Both the position numbers and the translations under genes were made by a program. Positions 14,224 to 22,561 of a DNA stretch of 64,000 nucleotides are shown one piece after another. The notes below the pieces were generated by a model. That model saw only the letters and a list, made by a program, of their open reading frames with translations. It was not told the origin of the DNA and did no database searches. Origin of the DNA: Streptomyces sporangiiformans (GTDB lineage Bacteria; Actinomycetota; Actinomycetes; Streptomycetales; Streptomycetaceae); contig NZ_VCHX02000078.1 of NCBI RefSeq assembly GCF_005768555.2, forward strand, positions 12,755 through 76,754, read 5' to 3'. The stretch's first letter is position 1; each line of letters begins with the position of its first letter.

Positions 14224-17061
14224 TCAGGACTCGTACGAGGCCGCTTTCGCCGTGCTGACCACCTTGCGGGCGTCCTCGGCCGTGAGAAGACCGGCGGACA
14301 CCCACGCGGCCGTCGTGTCCTCCACCCGCTTGAGCAGCGCACGCTTGCTCTTGAAAGGCGCGGCGGACCAGATCTCATCGAGGAGTGTCGTGCCGTCGGT
14401 CCGGGCAGGGTTGGCGACCCCGGAGTCGAGACCTCCGAAGATGATCTGCGGCTCGGAGCGCTTGAAGTAGACGTGGGTCGGATCCTCGGTGCCTTCGGCG
14501 AAGGGAGCGAACTCCACGCCGTCGAGGGTGAAATGGAGAGGCTTGCCCTCCACGGGGGTCAAGCTGGGGAGCAGATCTCCGGAGAGCGCGGCTTTGCGGT
14601 AGAACCCGAGCTGGAGGTACGTCGTACGAGGGTCTCGGGCCACGAGGTTGACCGGTCCGTAGTGCAGGGACTGGACGCCGGAGTCGTCGAGGGCCTTCTC
14701 GACGTGGACACGGAACGGGACGGCCACACGGACGGTGTCTCCGTCGCGCCAGGTCCGGGACACCGTGAAGTAGCGGCCGGGCTCGGGCGTTCCGGGCGCC
14801 TTGTCGCCGTTGATCCTGACCTCGAAGCCGTCCCCCGCCCAGGACGGCACCCGCAGGTGCAGGTCGAAGCGGGCGGTCTTGCCGCGGACGGTGATCCGGG
14901 TCTGCTGCTTCTGCGGGTAGTCCGTCTGCTGGGTGACGGTGACGCCCTTCTCCTCCCAGGTCAGAGTGGAGGGGCTGTAGAGGTTGACGTAGAGGGCGCT
15001 GCTGTCGGCCTTCTGGAAGTACACGGAGTCCTGGTACTTGGTGGCGCTCTCCATGCCGGTGCCCTCGCAGCACGTCGTCCCCTGCTTGGGCGTGTAGTCG
15101 CGCACATGGCCGGGCTTCAGACCGATGAAGTACGTGACGAGCGGCTTCTCCGCGTCGGCCTTGTCCTGCTTGGAGCCGAGGACCTGGTTGTAGAGCGCGC
15201 GCTCGTAGTAGTCCATGTACTTCGGGTCCTGCTCGTGGAAGAACAGCATCCGGCTCAGCTTCAGCATGTTGTACGCGCAGCAGGTCTCGGCGTTCGTGTC
15301 GCTGAGCGTTCCGGCGATGGAGCCGGCCGCCTTCCAGAACTCCGCGGTGCTGGTGCCGCCGATGCTGTACATCCGGGTGGGCACGACCATGTCCCAGAAG
15401 TTCTTCGCGGCCTTGAAGTAACGCTCCTCCCCCGTCTCGTCGTACAGCCGGAGCAGGCCCGTGAGGATGGGGATGTGCTGGTTGGCGTGCAGCCCGTCGA
15501 GGATGTCGTCGCCGGCGACGCACGCGTCGATGAGCTTGTCGAGGTCGAAGAGGCGGGCGAGGGCGAGGTGTTCGGCCTTGCCGTTGATGGTGTGCAGGTC
15601 GCAAATCGCCTCGACGAGGCCGCCGAACTCGCCGCTGGAGAAGATTCCCCACATGCGCTGCAGGGTGCTCTCCGGCAGTTTGGACAGCCGGGAGTACATC
15701 CAGTCGCACATACCGGAGGCGAGGTCGAGGGCCCGCTCGTCGTCGGTGTTGAGATAGGCGTCCAGCAGCCCGCGCAGGATCTTGTGGGCGGTGTAGTACG
15801 GCGCCCACACCTTGGTGTAGTCGGGGCTGGTCCTCGACTCAAGGTCGATGAACTGCGTCTCCGGGTACGCCGCGAGGAAGCCGGGGTGGCTGGGGCCGCC
15901 CCAGGTGCGGCGCAGGGTGGCGTGCCGCCCGTGCCCGGAGTGGTCGGCGAAGGTGCCGCCGCTGGTCTCCGCGAAGGTGTACGAGGCCAGGTCGCCGGCG
16001 CCGGCGGAGGATTCGGCGGCGGTCTTGTCCTGCAGTTCGGCGATCTCCGCGGCGGTCAGCGCGCGTGACCAGATGTCGAACCCGCCGAAGGCACCGGCGA
16101 AGACCGGGTCGGGGTAGTTGGAGCGGCCCAGCCAGTTGTTCTTGAGGGTGCCGAGGGTGGCCGGGTTGAGGGTCATGGCGGTGTTCTTCGCGACGGCGCT
16201 GCCGTTGACGTAGAGCGTTCCGGTGCTCTCGGTGATTGTCACCGCCACATGGCTCCACTTGTTCAGCGGCAGCGGGCCGGTGCCGTTGATGCCCTGCTCG
16301 CGGCCGGCTCCGCCGGTGGTGATGGCGAAGCGCGGCGCTCCGCCGGCGTTGCGGGCGGCGAGGTAGAGGTAGCGGGTGTTGTTGTCGCCGAAGTCGAAGA
16401 TTCGGGTCCAGTTGGCGTCATGGGTGGGCTTCACCCAGGCGGAGAGGGTGATGGAGGCGGAGCCGCCGAGGACGGTGTTCGGCAGGTCCACGTACTGGTA
16501 GGACCCCCGGACGTTCTCGGCGGCCGTGGCGAATCTGCCCGGCACGCTGAGCACGACGGGATCGCTTCGCAACGCCTCACGTGCCTCCTCGAGCGCGCCG
16601 ACCATGTAGCGGATCTTGTCGGCGTAGACCTTGTCGCCGGTGCTGCCGTACGCCTGCGACAGCATGGTGAGGAAGTGTCCGGTGTAGTGCCCGCGGAGGT
16701 TGCCGTTGGCCTCGCCGTCCAGGCCCTCCCAGCCGCCGGGGGCGACCGCGCCCCGGGTGGAGAGGCCGGCGTTGGCACGGAACACCTGGAGCAGCCGGTC
16801 CACGTCGTAGCCCCGTCCGTGGTCGAGCATCAGGCTCCGCTTCTCCGCGAAGACTCCCGCACCCAGGGCCACGTCCTTCAGCGCGAACGGCCGCACCGCC
16901 CAGGCGGAGGGGGCCGCGAGTCCGGCAACGGCGGCGACCGCCGCCACCGAGCCGGAGGTGGCTGCCGTCGCGCGGGCGAAGGGAAGGGCGGATATCGCCG
17001 GGGCCGCGGCGGCGAGAGCGGCGGCACGGAGAACGGCTCGTCGTGCGGGGAACGACGCCAT
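14224..17061 (-). CDS. Exported GH127/GH146-type beta-L-arabinofuranosidase with inserted LamG domain
   Basis: A 945-residue secreted glycosidase releasing L-arabinofuranose. A signal with RRAVLRAAALAAAAP fits Tat export. The (alpha/alpha)6 catalytic domain (former DUF1680) starts near residue 55 and is interrupted at about 175-385 by a concanavalin/LamG-like beta-sandwich (YVDLPNTVLGGSASITLSAW, later KWSHVAVTITESTGTLYVNG). Catalysis in GH127 uses a zinc-bound cysteine nucleophile; the equivalents are Glu592 and Cys594 (NAETCCAYN) and Cys664-Cys665 (GTTCCEGTG), all present. ATG at 17061 has GAGAGG just upstream. It is divergent from the GH115 gene, which points to joint use on arabinose- and glucuronic-acid-decorated hemicellulose. 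GH146 has the same fold, so exact family and linkage are uncertain. Confidence 0.85.
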   Translation of the reverse strand: MASFPARRAVLRAAALAAAAPAISALPFARATAATSGSVAAVAAVAGLAAPSAWAVRPFALKDVALGAGVFAEKRSLMLDHGRGYDVDRLLQVFRANAGLSTRGAVAPGGWEGLDGEANGNLRGHYTGHFLTMLSQAYGSTGDKVYADKIRYMVGALEEAREALRSDPVVLSVPGRFATAAENVRGSYQYVDLPNTVLGGSASITLSAWVKPTHDANWTRIFDFGDNNTRYLYLAARNAGGAPRFAITTGGAGREQGINGTGPLPLNKWSHVAVTITESTGTLYVNGSAVAKNTAMTLNPATLGTLKNNWLGRSNYPDPVFAGAFGGFDIWSRALTAAEIAELQDKTAAESSAGAGDLASYTFAETSGGTFADHSGHGRHATLRRTWGGPSHPGFLAAYPETQFIDLESRTSPDYTKVWAPYYTAHKILRGLLDAYLNTDDERALDLASGMCDWMYSRLSKLPESTLQRMWGIFSSGEFGGLVEAICDLHTINGKAEHLALARLFDLDKLIDACVAGDDILDGLHANQHIPILTGLLRLYDETGEERYFKAAKNFWDMVVPTRMYSIGGTSTAEFWKAAGSIAGTLSDTNAETCCAYNMLKLSRMLFFHEQDPKYMDYYERALYNQVLGSKQDKADAEKPLVTYFIGLKPGHVRDYTPKQGTTCCEGTGMESATKYQDSVYFQKADSSALYVNLYSPSTLTWEEKGVTVTQQTDYPQKQQTRITVRGKTARFDLHLRVPSWAGDGFEVRINGDKAPGTPEPGRYFTVSRTWRDGDTVRVAVPFRVHVEKALDDSGVQSLHYGPVNLVARDPRTTYLQLGFYRKAALSGDLLPSLTPVEGKPLHFTLDGVEFAPFAEGTEDPTHVYFKRSEPQIIFGGLDSGVANPARTDGTTLLDEIWSAAPFKSKRALLKRVEDTTAAWVSAGLLTAEDARKVVSTAKAASYES

Positions 17062-17086
17062 GGAGGCCTCTCTTCTGAACGCGATG

Positions 17087-17111
17087 TTCGATATTTCGAC
17101 AGCAGTTCGAT
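17087..17111 (-). promoter_or_regulatory. TTCGAY repeats upstream of the GH127 gene
   Basis: Three copies of TTCGA(T/C) at 17087, 17095 and 17106, 26-50 bases upstream of the GH127 start codon. The spacing suggests an operator overlapping the leader or promoter. No regulator can be named. Confidence 0.3.
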
Positions 17112-17256
17112 GAACCGACCAGAACCTAAGAGGCTGGTGGGGTCACGTCAATGGATGCGTCAAGATCGGGCGGCGGTACGACCGTTCGCCCGTTCCAGAG
17201 GTCATGGAGCCTCGCCGAGACCTGGACGCTCCAGCCCGGGCTGACTTAGGGTGCGA

Positions 17257-17276
17257 GACAGTAAGCGCTTTCTGTC
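17257..17276 (+). promoter_or_regulatory. LacI-type operator upstream of GH115
   Basis: GACAGTAAGCGCTTTCTGTC is palindromic except for one T/T pair in each half; the central AAGCGCTT matches the CG-centred operators bound by LacI-family repressors. It ends 36 bases before the GH115 start. The same 12-base core GTAAGCGCTTTC recurs at 55162-55173 near the GH2 gene. Confidence 0.65.
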
Positions 17277-17311
17277 CTGGCCATGCCAACGCATCGGAGA
17301 GGTAGTGCCTC

Positions 17312-20302
17312 GTGCCGCACAACGAGTCGCACAGTCAGTCGCACGGCCAATTACCTTCGTGGACCCGTAAGTCGTTCCTCCGGGGAATGGCGGCCGTCGG
17401 CGTGGTTCCGCTGCTTCCCGGCGTACTTCCCGCCTCCGCCCATGCCACCGAGTCGGACCGGCCCGACTTCCCGTTGGTACGGGACGGTGCCGCCGTCGAT
17501 CTGTTCGTGGACTCGGCGGACGACCCAGCGGTGCTCCGTGCGGCAGGTGACCTGCAGGCGGATGTCGAGCGGGTCAGCGGGGTGCGGCCCCGGCTGCTGC
17601 ACACCGTGCCGGAGAAGGCCGAGTGCGTGGTCCTGATGGGCACGATCGGCGCGAGCCCGGTCATCGACCGGCTCATCGGACAGAAGCGCCTGGACACCTC
17701 CCGGGTGAAAGGCCGCTGGGAGGCGTCGGTGACCCAGGTGGTGGACCGCCCGCTACCCGGCGTGAGACGCGCCCTGGTGATCGCGGGCAGCGACCGGCGT
17801 GGCACCGTCTACGGCATCTACGACACCTCGGAGCGGATCGGGGTCTCGCCCTGGCATTGGTGGGCCGATGTGCCCGTCGAGCGCCGCGAGACCGTGACGG
17901 TTCCGGCGGGTCCCCTCAAGCGGTACGAACCGTCCGTCCGTTACCGGGGCATCTTCATCAACGACGAGCAGAACCTGACCACTTGGTCCCATCGTAAGCA
18001 GGAGCCCGACAAGAACATCGGCCCCGAGACGTACAGCCGTGTCTTCGAACTGCTGCTCCGCCTGAAGGCCAACTACCTGTGGCCGGCCATGCATCCGTAC
18101 TCCGACTTCTTCAACAAGCACCGGGAGAACCCCGAACTGGCCGAGCGTTACGGCATCGTGGTCGGCTCCAGTCACCCGGAGGCCCTGCTGCGCAACGGCG
18201 TCCATGAGTGGGAGCCGTGGGCCGAGGAGCACCGGGGCGCGGACGGCAGCCTGCCGGTGTACGACTACACGGTGAACCCCGGCGTCATCTCCGGCTACTG
18301 GAGAGCCCGGGCGCGGCAGAACGCCACGTACGAGAGCAGCTGGACGCTCGGTATGCGCGGTCTGCACGACAGCGCTCTGGAGACCCGGTACGCCACCACG
18401 ATTCCGGAGAAGGTCGTGGTGATGAACAACATCATCGCCGACCAGCGCCGGATCCTGAGCGAAGAGGTCGGCGACGCGGCCACGCCGCAGATCTTCATCC
18501 CGTACAAGGAGGTTCTGGAGCTGTACAACGCGGGGGTCCAGGTCCCCGACGACGTCACTCTGGTCTGGCCGGACGACAACCACGGCAATATGCGCCAGCT
18601 GCCGAACGAGGCGGAGCGGCGGCGCGGCGGCGGCAACGGGATCTACTACCACCTCTCCTACTGGGGCCGCCCCAAGAGCTATCTCTGGCTCGACACCACG
18701 CAGTTGAGCAAGGTGTGGCAGGAGCTGCGCCGGGTGTACGAGCACAAGGTCGACCGGATGTGGATCTTCAACGTCGGCGACATCAAGTCGATCGAGAACG
18801 GGCTGTCGTTCTGCATGGACATGGCCTGGGACGTGGACCGGTGGGGCCCGGAGAACATCGACGCGTTCCTGGTGGAGTGGGCCGGGCGCCAGTTCGGGCG
18901 GCGCCACGGCCGGGAGATCGCCTCCATCCGCACCGAGTACTACCGGCTGGCGGCGGAACTTCGTCCGGAGTTCATCGGCCGCGGCATCCTCTCCGTGGTC
19001 CACCACGGAGACGAGGCGGGCCGCCGGATGGCCGCGTACCGCGCGTTGCTGGAGCGGACGCGCACGCTCGGCGCCAAACTGCCCGGCGCCTACCGGGACG
19101 CCTTCTACCAACTGGTCGAATACCCCGTCCACGGCGCGTACTTGATGAATCTGAAGTTCTACTGGGCGGAGCGGAACGCGCTCGCCGTCCGTCAGGGCCG
19201 GGGAGCCGGGACGAACCGCTTCGCGGACCTGGCCGAGGCGGCCCACGCCGAGGAACAGGCGATCACCAAGCGCTACAACACCGAGATCGCCGACGGCAAA
19301 TGGGACGGGATCGTCAACCCGTACCCCTCGCAGATCCCGAAGGCGCCGGGCCGCCCCACCGTCTCCAGGGTCGCCCAGCAGGACACGTCGGGGCTGGGCG
19401 TCGCGTCCGAGGGCAACGACACCGGGGGCGCACGGCCCCTGTCCTTCTCCTCCTACACCCGCGACCGCCGCTTCGTCGATGTCTTCAACACCGGCTTCCG
19501 CGCGCTGGAATGGAGCGCCGAGGCCGGCCACCCCTGGGTCCGGCTGAGCACGACCGGCGGCAGCATGACCGAGCAGACACGGGTATGGGTGGAGATCGAC
19601 TGGAAGCGGGCGCCGCAGGGCGCGCATGACGCGACGGTGACCTTCACCGGTGCCGGGCAGAGCACCGAGGTGTCTCTCCGGGTGCTCAACGACGGGGAAC
19701 GGGCGCGCCATCGGGTACCCGGGTTCGTCGAGGCCCACGGATACGTCTCGATCGACGCCGCGCACTTCGACCGCCGGGTGGCGCGCGGCGGGGCCAACTG
19801 GCGGACGGTACGCGGTCTCGGGCGCCGCACGGCCGCCATGGAAGCGGTGCCGTCGACGGCGGTTCCTATCACTGAGGACTTCGCCGACCGGGCACCGGAG
19901 CTGCGCTATCGAGTGCGTTTCACCACCACCGGCACCTTCCCGGTGACCGTCTTCCGCCTTCCCTCCCTCGACGAGCGCGGCAAGCGCCGGCTGGCCGTCG
20001 CCCTCGACGACCAGCCGGTCACGGTCCTGTCGGGTCAGGCCGTCGCCACCGGCAACCGCGGTGATGCCTGGGCCCGCAATGTGGAGGACGGCATCGAGAA
20101 GCTGTCCGCCACCGTGACCGTCACGGAGCCCGGCGAGCACGTCCTGAGGCTGTTCATGGTCGACCCCGCGATCGCCGTGGACCAGATCGTCATCAATACC
20201 GGCGGGGTGCCCGACAGTTACCTCGCGCCACCGGAGAGTTACCACCGCTCTCACCGCCCGGATCCCGTCGCGGAGGTGGAGCCGGACGGCTCGGACCGGT
20301 AG
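17312..20302 (+). CDS. Exported GH115 alpha-glucuronidase
   Basis: A 996-residue enzyme of glycoside hydrolase family 115, which removes (4-O-methyl)-glucuronic acid from internal and terminal xylose of glucuronoxylan. Seen: signal with TRKSFLRGMAAVGVVPLLPG (a Tat-like motif with RK for RR), an N-terminal domain (about 45-200), and the TIM-barrel core from about 205 with family landmarks YRGIFINDEQ, LKANYLWPAMHP, TLVWPDDNHGNMRQLP, GGNGIYYHLSYWGRP and RMWIFNVGDIKSIE, followed by helical and beta-sandwich C-terminal domains. GTG at 17312 has GGAGAGG 8 bases upstream. Codon 14 (17351-17353) is TTA, rare in Streptomyces and read by the bldA tRNA, so translation may wait for development. A LacI-type operator lies just upstream. 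It is divergent from the GH127 gene. Confidence 0.92.
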   Translation: MPHNESHSQSHGQLPSWTRKSFLRGMAAVGVVPLLPGVLPASAHATESDRPDFPLVRDGAAVDLFVDSADDPAVLRAAGDLQADVERVSGVRPRLLHTVPEKAECVVLMGTIGASPVIDRLIGQKRLDTSRVKGRWEASVTQVVDRPLPGVRRALVIAGSDRRGTVYGIYDTSERIGVSPWHWWADVPVERRETVTVPAGPLKRYEPSVRYRGIFINDEQNLTTWSHRKQEPDKNIGPETYSRVFELLLRLKANYLWPAMHPYSDFFNKHRENPELAERYGIVVGSSHPEALLRNGVHEWEPWAEEHRGADGSLPVYDYTVNPGVISGYWRARARQNATYESSWTLGMRGLHDSALETRYATTIPEKVVVMNNIIADQRRILSEEVGDAATPQIFIPYKEVLELYNAGVQVPDDVTLVWPDDNHGNMRQLPNEAERRRGGGNGIYYHLSYWGRPKSYLWLDTTQLSKVWQELRRVYEHKVDRMWIFNVGDIKSIENGLSFCMDMAWDVDRWGPENIDAFLVEWAGRQFGRRHGREIASIRTEYYRLAAELRPEFIGRGILSVVHHGDEAGRRMAAYRALLERTRTLGAKLPGAYRDAFYQLVEYPVHGAYLMNLKFYWAERNALAVRQGRGAGTNRFADLAEAAHAEEQAITKRYNTEIADGKWDGIVNPYPSQIPKAPGRPTVSRVAQQDTSGLGVASEGNDTGGARPLSFSSYTRDRRFVDVFNTGFRALEWSAEAGHPWVRLSTTGGSMTEQTRVWVEIDWKRAPQGAHDATVTFTGAGQSTEVSLRVLNDGERARHRVPGFVEAHGYVSIDAAHFDRRVARGGANWRTVRGLGRRTAAMEAVPSTAVPITEDFADRAPELRYRVRFTTTGTFPVTVFRLPSLDERGKRRLAVALDDQPVTVLSGQAVATGNRGDAWARNVEDGIEKLSATVTVTEPGEHVLRLFMVDPAIAVDQIVINTGGVPDSYLAPPESYHRSHRPDPVAEVEPDGSDR

Positions 20303-20431
20303 TCCGAGGCTCTGGCGGAGGTCGCGGTCACCTGACATGCCCGGACGGGCAAAGAGGTTCTACCCTCAACTATGAAGGCGGGCGGAGGCCGGCCTCTCGA
20401 CCGCTGCCCGCCTCATTGAGAGGAGGCGGAC

Positions 20432-21703
20432 ATGAGAGTGTCGAAACGCCGGTCCGCGATCTTCGTGAGCGCGGCGGCACTGCTGGTGACGGCCGTCGGG
20501 GCGACCACGGGTGCGACCGCCAGTGCCCAGGGTGGGCCACCGGCCGGCGAGGAAGACGGTGAGCTCAAGTTCGGCTATGTGCTGCCGGAGACCGGGCAGC
20601 TGGCCTACCTCGGCCCACCCCAGATCGAGTCCATGAAGTTCGCGATCCAGACGATCAACGACGCAGGCGGTGTGCTGGGTGAGCCGGTACCGGACGCGGT
20701 CGCCAGCGACGAGGCCGGTCAGGAAGCCATCGCGGCCCAGTCCGCCGAACGGGTCCTCGCCTCCGGCGTGGACGCGATCGTCGGTGCGGCGGCCTCCGCC
20801 ATGTCCCTGGCGTTCATCGACCGGGTGACCGGAGCCGGCGTGGTGCAGTGCTCGGCGTCGAACACGGCACCCACCTTCACCGACTACGACGACGGCGGGT
20901 ACTACTTCCGTACCGCGCCGAGTGACCTACTGCAGGGGCCGGTCCTGGCGGATGTCATCCGTGAGGACGGCCATGACCGGGTGGCGCTGGTGGGGCGTGC
21001 CGACGACTACGGGCGCGGCCTGGTGCAGTCCACCAAGGAGGCACTGGAGGACCAAGGGGTGGCCGTGACACTCGCGGACACCTACGACCCTGAGGCGACG
21101 AACTTCGACCAGGTCGTACAGCGGGTCAGGGACGCCAGTCCGGACGCGGTCGGAGTGATCGCCTTCGAGGAGGGCACGCAGATATTGCAGGGCATGATCG
21201 AGGCCGGGCTCGGCCCTGATCAGATCGGCGTGTACGGCGCCGACGGCCTGCGCAGTGAGGAGCTTGCCACGCTCGTCGCTCCCGACAATCCGGAGCGGCT
21301 CTCCGGGATGAAGGGGACAGCCCCCGCGTCGGCAGCCAACGAGCAGTACGTGAACGATCTCAAGAAATTCGCACCCGATCTGACGGAGCTGCAGTTCGCA
21401 CCACAGTCGTTCGACTGTGTGACGACCATCGCGCTCGCCGCGGAACAGGCGAAGTCGGACAACCCCGAGAACCTCGTGAAGGAAATGATCGGGATCACCA
21501 AGGACGGAGAGAAGTGCAACACGTTCGCCGCCTGCAAGGAACTGATCGCGGACGGCCGTGACATTGATTATGACGGCGTGAGCGGCCCGCTCGACTTCAC
21601 GGACAAGGGCGAACCGGGCCGGGCCACCATTGAGGTCTACACCTACGACAACCAGGGCCAGCTGCAGACGATCCGCACCGAGGTGAGCACTGCCGAGGAG
21701 TGA
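20432..21703 (+). CDS. livK: Branched-chain amino-acid ABC transporter, substrate-binding protein
   Basis: A 423-residue periplasmic-binding-protein-fold protein of the Leu/Ile/Val (LivJ/K, type I) family. Seen: basic start MRVSKRR and a hydrophobic signal ending near ATASAQ with no lipobox Cys, so it is probably a Sec substrate that is released or held by its permease. Mature motifs include KFGYVLPETGQLAYLGPP and VDAIVGAAASAMSLAFIDRV. RBS GAGAGGAGG lies just upstream of ATG 20432. The 5' leader contains an inverted repeat (AGGCGGGC / GCCCGCCT) and GAGGCCGGCCTC. It is convergent with livFGMH rather than leading them, so it has its own promoter. The ligand could be another amino acid or amide; the family call is firm, the ligand is not. 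Confidence 0.88.
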   Translation: MRVSKRRSAIFVSAAALLVTAVGATTGATASAQGGPPAGEEDGELKFGYVLPETGQLAYLGPPQIESMKFAIQTINDAGGVLGEPVPDAVASDEAGQEAIAAQSAERVLASGVDAIVGAAASAMSLAFIDRVTGAGVVQCSASNTAPTFTDYDDGGYYFRTAPSDLLQGPVLADVIREDGHDRVALVGRADDYGRGLVQSTKEALEDQGVAVTLADTYDPEATNFDQVVQRVRDASPDAVGVIAFEEGTQILQGMIEAGLGPDQIGVYGADGLRSEELATLVAPDNPERLSGMKGTAPASAANEQYVNDLKKFAPDLTELQFAPQSFDCVTTIALAAEQAKSDNPENLVKEMIGITKDGEKCNTFAACKELIADGRDIDYDGVSGPLDFTDKGEPGRATIEVYTYDNQGQLQTIRTEVSTAEE

Positions 21704-21790
21704 GGACAAACCGACGCACGACGAAACGAAGGGACGACAGGACGAAGAGCGACGAGTGAGGACGAGTGAAGAGGTGAGACGAAGGGACCA

Positions 21791-21813
21791 GGGCCTGTCC
21801 GGCGGACAGGCCC
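21791..21813. terminator. Bidirectional terminator livK / livF
   Basis: Perfect 10-base stem GGGCCTGTCC / GGACAGGCCC with a GGC loop in the 114-base gap between convergent genes. Confidence 0.75.
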
Positions 21814-21817
21814 CAGG

Positions 21818-22558
21818 TCAGCGGACGCGGGCGAGGGTGCCGAGGTAGAGCTCGATCACCTTCTCGTCCCGCAGCAGGTGCGCGCCGGTACCGGAGTACG
21901 CGTTGCGGCCCTGGTCCAGGACGTAGCCCCGGTCGCAGATCTGCAGACATCTGCGGGCGTTCTGCTCGACCATGAGCACGGCCACGCCCGCGCCGTTGAT
22001 CTCCCTCACCCGCTCGAACACCAGGTCCTGATGGACCGGAGACAGTCCCGCTGACGGCTCGTCGAGCAGCAGCAGCCGCGGTTCCATCATGAGCGCGCGG
22101 GCCATCGCCAGCATCTGCCGCTCGCCGCCCGACATCGACCCGGCCTTCTGCCTCCGGCGGGCGGCCAGCACGGGGAAGAGTTCCGCCATGGCCGCCGCGC
22201 GCCGCGCGTAGTCCTTGGGCCGCAGATAGATCCCCATCCGCAGGTTCTCCTCGACGGTCAGCGCCGGGAAGACGTTCTCCAGCTGCGGTACGTAGCCCAC
22301 GCCCCGGCGGACCTGCTCATGCGCCGACCGGCCGGTGACGTCCTCGCCGAGCAGCCGTACCGTACCGCTGCGCACGCGCAACAGGCCGAAGACCGCCTTG
22401 ATCAGGGTCGACTTGCCGGCTCCGTTGGGGCCGATCACACCGACCAGTTCACCGGGCTCCACTTGGACGCTGCATCCGCGCAGGACGTCGATGCCTGCCA
22501 GGTATCCGGCGACGATGTCGTCGGCCGCCAGCACCGGTGCGTGTTCGTCGGCAGACAT
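21818..22558 (-). CDS. livF: Branched-chain amino-acid ABC transporter, ATPase LivF
   Basis: A 246-residue ATPase subunit at the cytosolic face of the LivHM permease. Walker A is GPNGAGKST (about residue 37), the signature is SMSGGERQMLAMARALM and Walker B is RLLLLDEPSAGLSP; the short form and the VGYVPQLENVFPALTVEENL segment are LivF-like rather than LivG-like. ATG at 22558; AAGGAG immediately upstream lies in the last codons of livG, and the gap between the genes is 3 bases, so livF is translated from the livHMG transcript. It is the last gene of that operon, facing a terminator shared with livK. Confidence 0.92.
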   Translation of the reverse strand: MSADEHAPVLAADDIVAGYLAGIDVLRGCSVQVEPGELVGVIGPNGAGKSTLIKAVFGLLRVRSGTVRLLGEDVTGRSAHEQVRRGVGYVPQLENVFPALTVEENLRMGIYLRPKDYARRAAAMAELFPVLAARRRQKAGSMSGGERQMLAMARALMMEPRLLLLDEPSAGLSPVHQDLVFERVREINGAGVAVLMVEQNARRCLQICDRGYVLDQGRNAYSGTGAHLLRDEKVIELYLGTLARVR

Positions 22559-22561
22559 GAG

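Noticed and set aside
17753..20338. 861-codon minus-strand open frame opposite GH115
   Set aside because: No domain or ribosome site; the plus strand carries an unambiguous GH115 enzyme.
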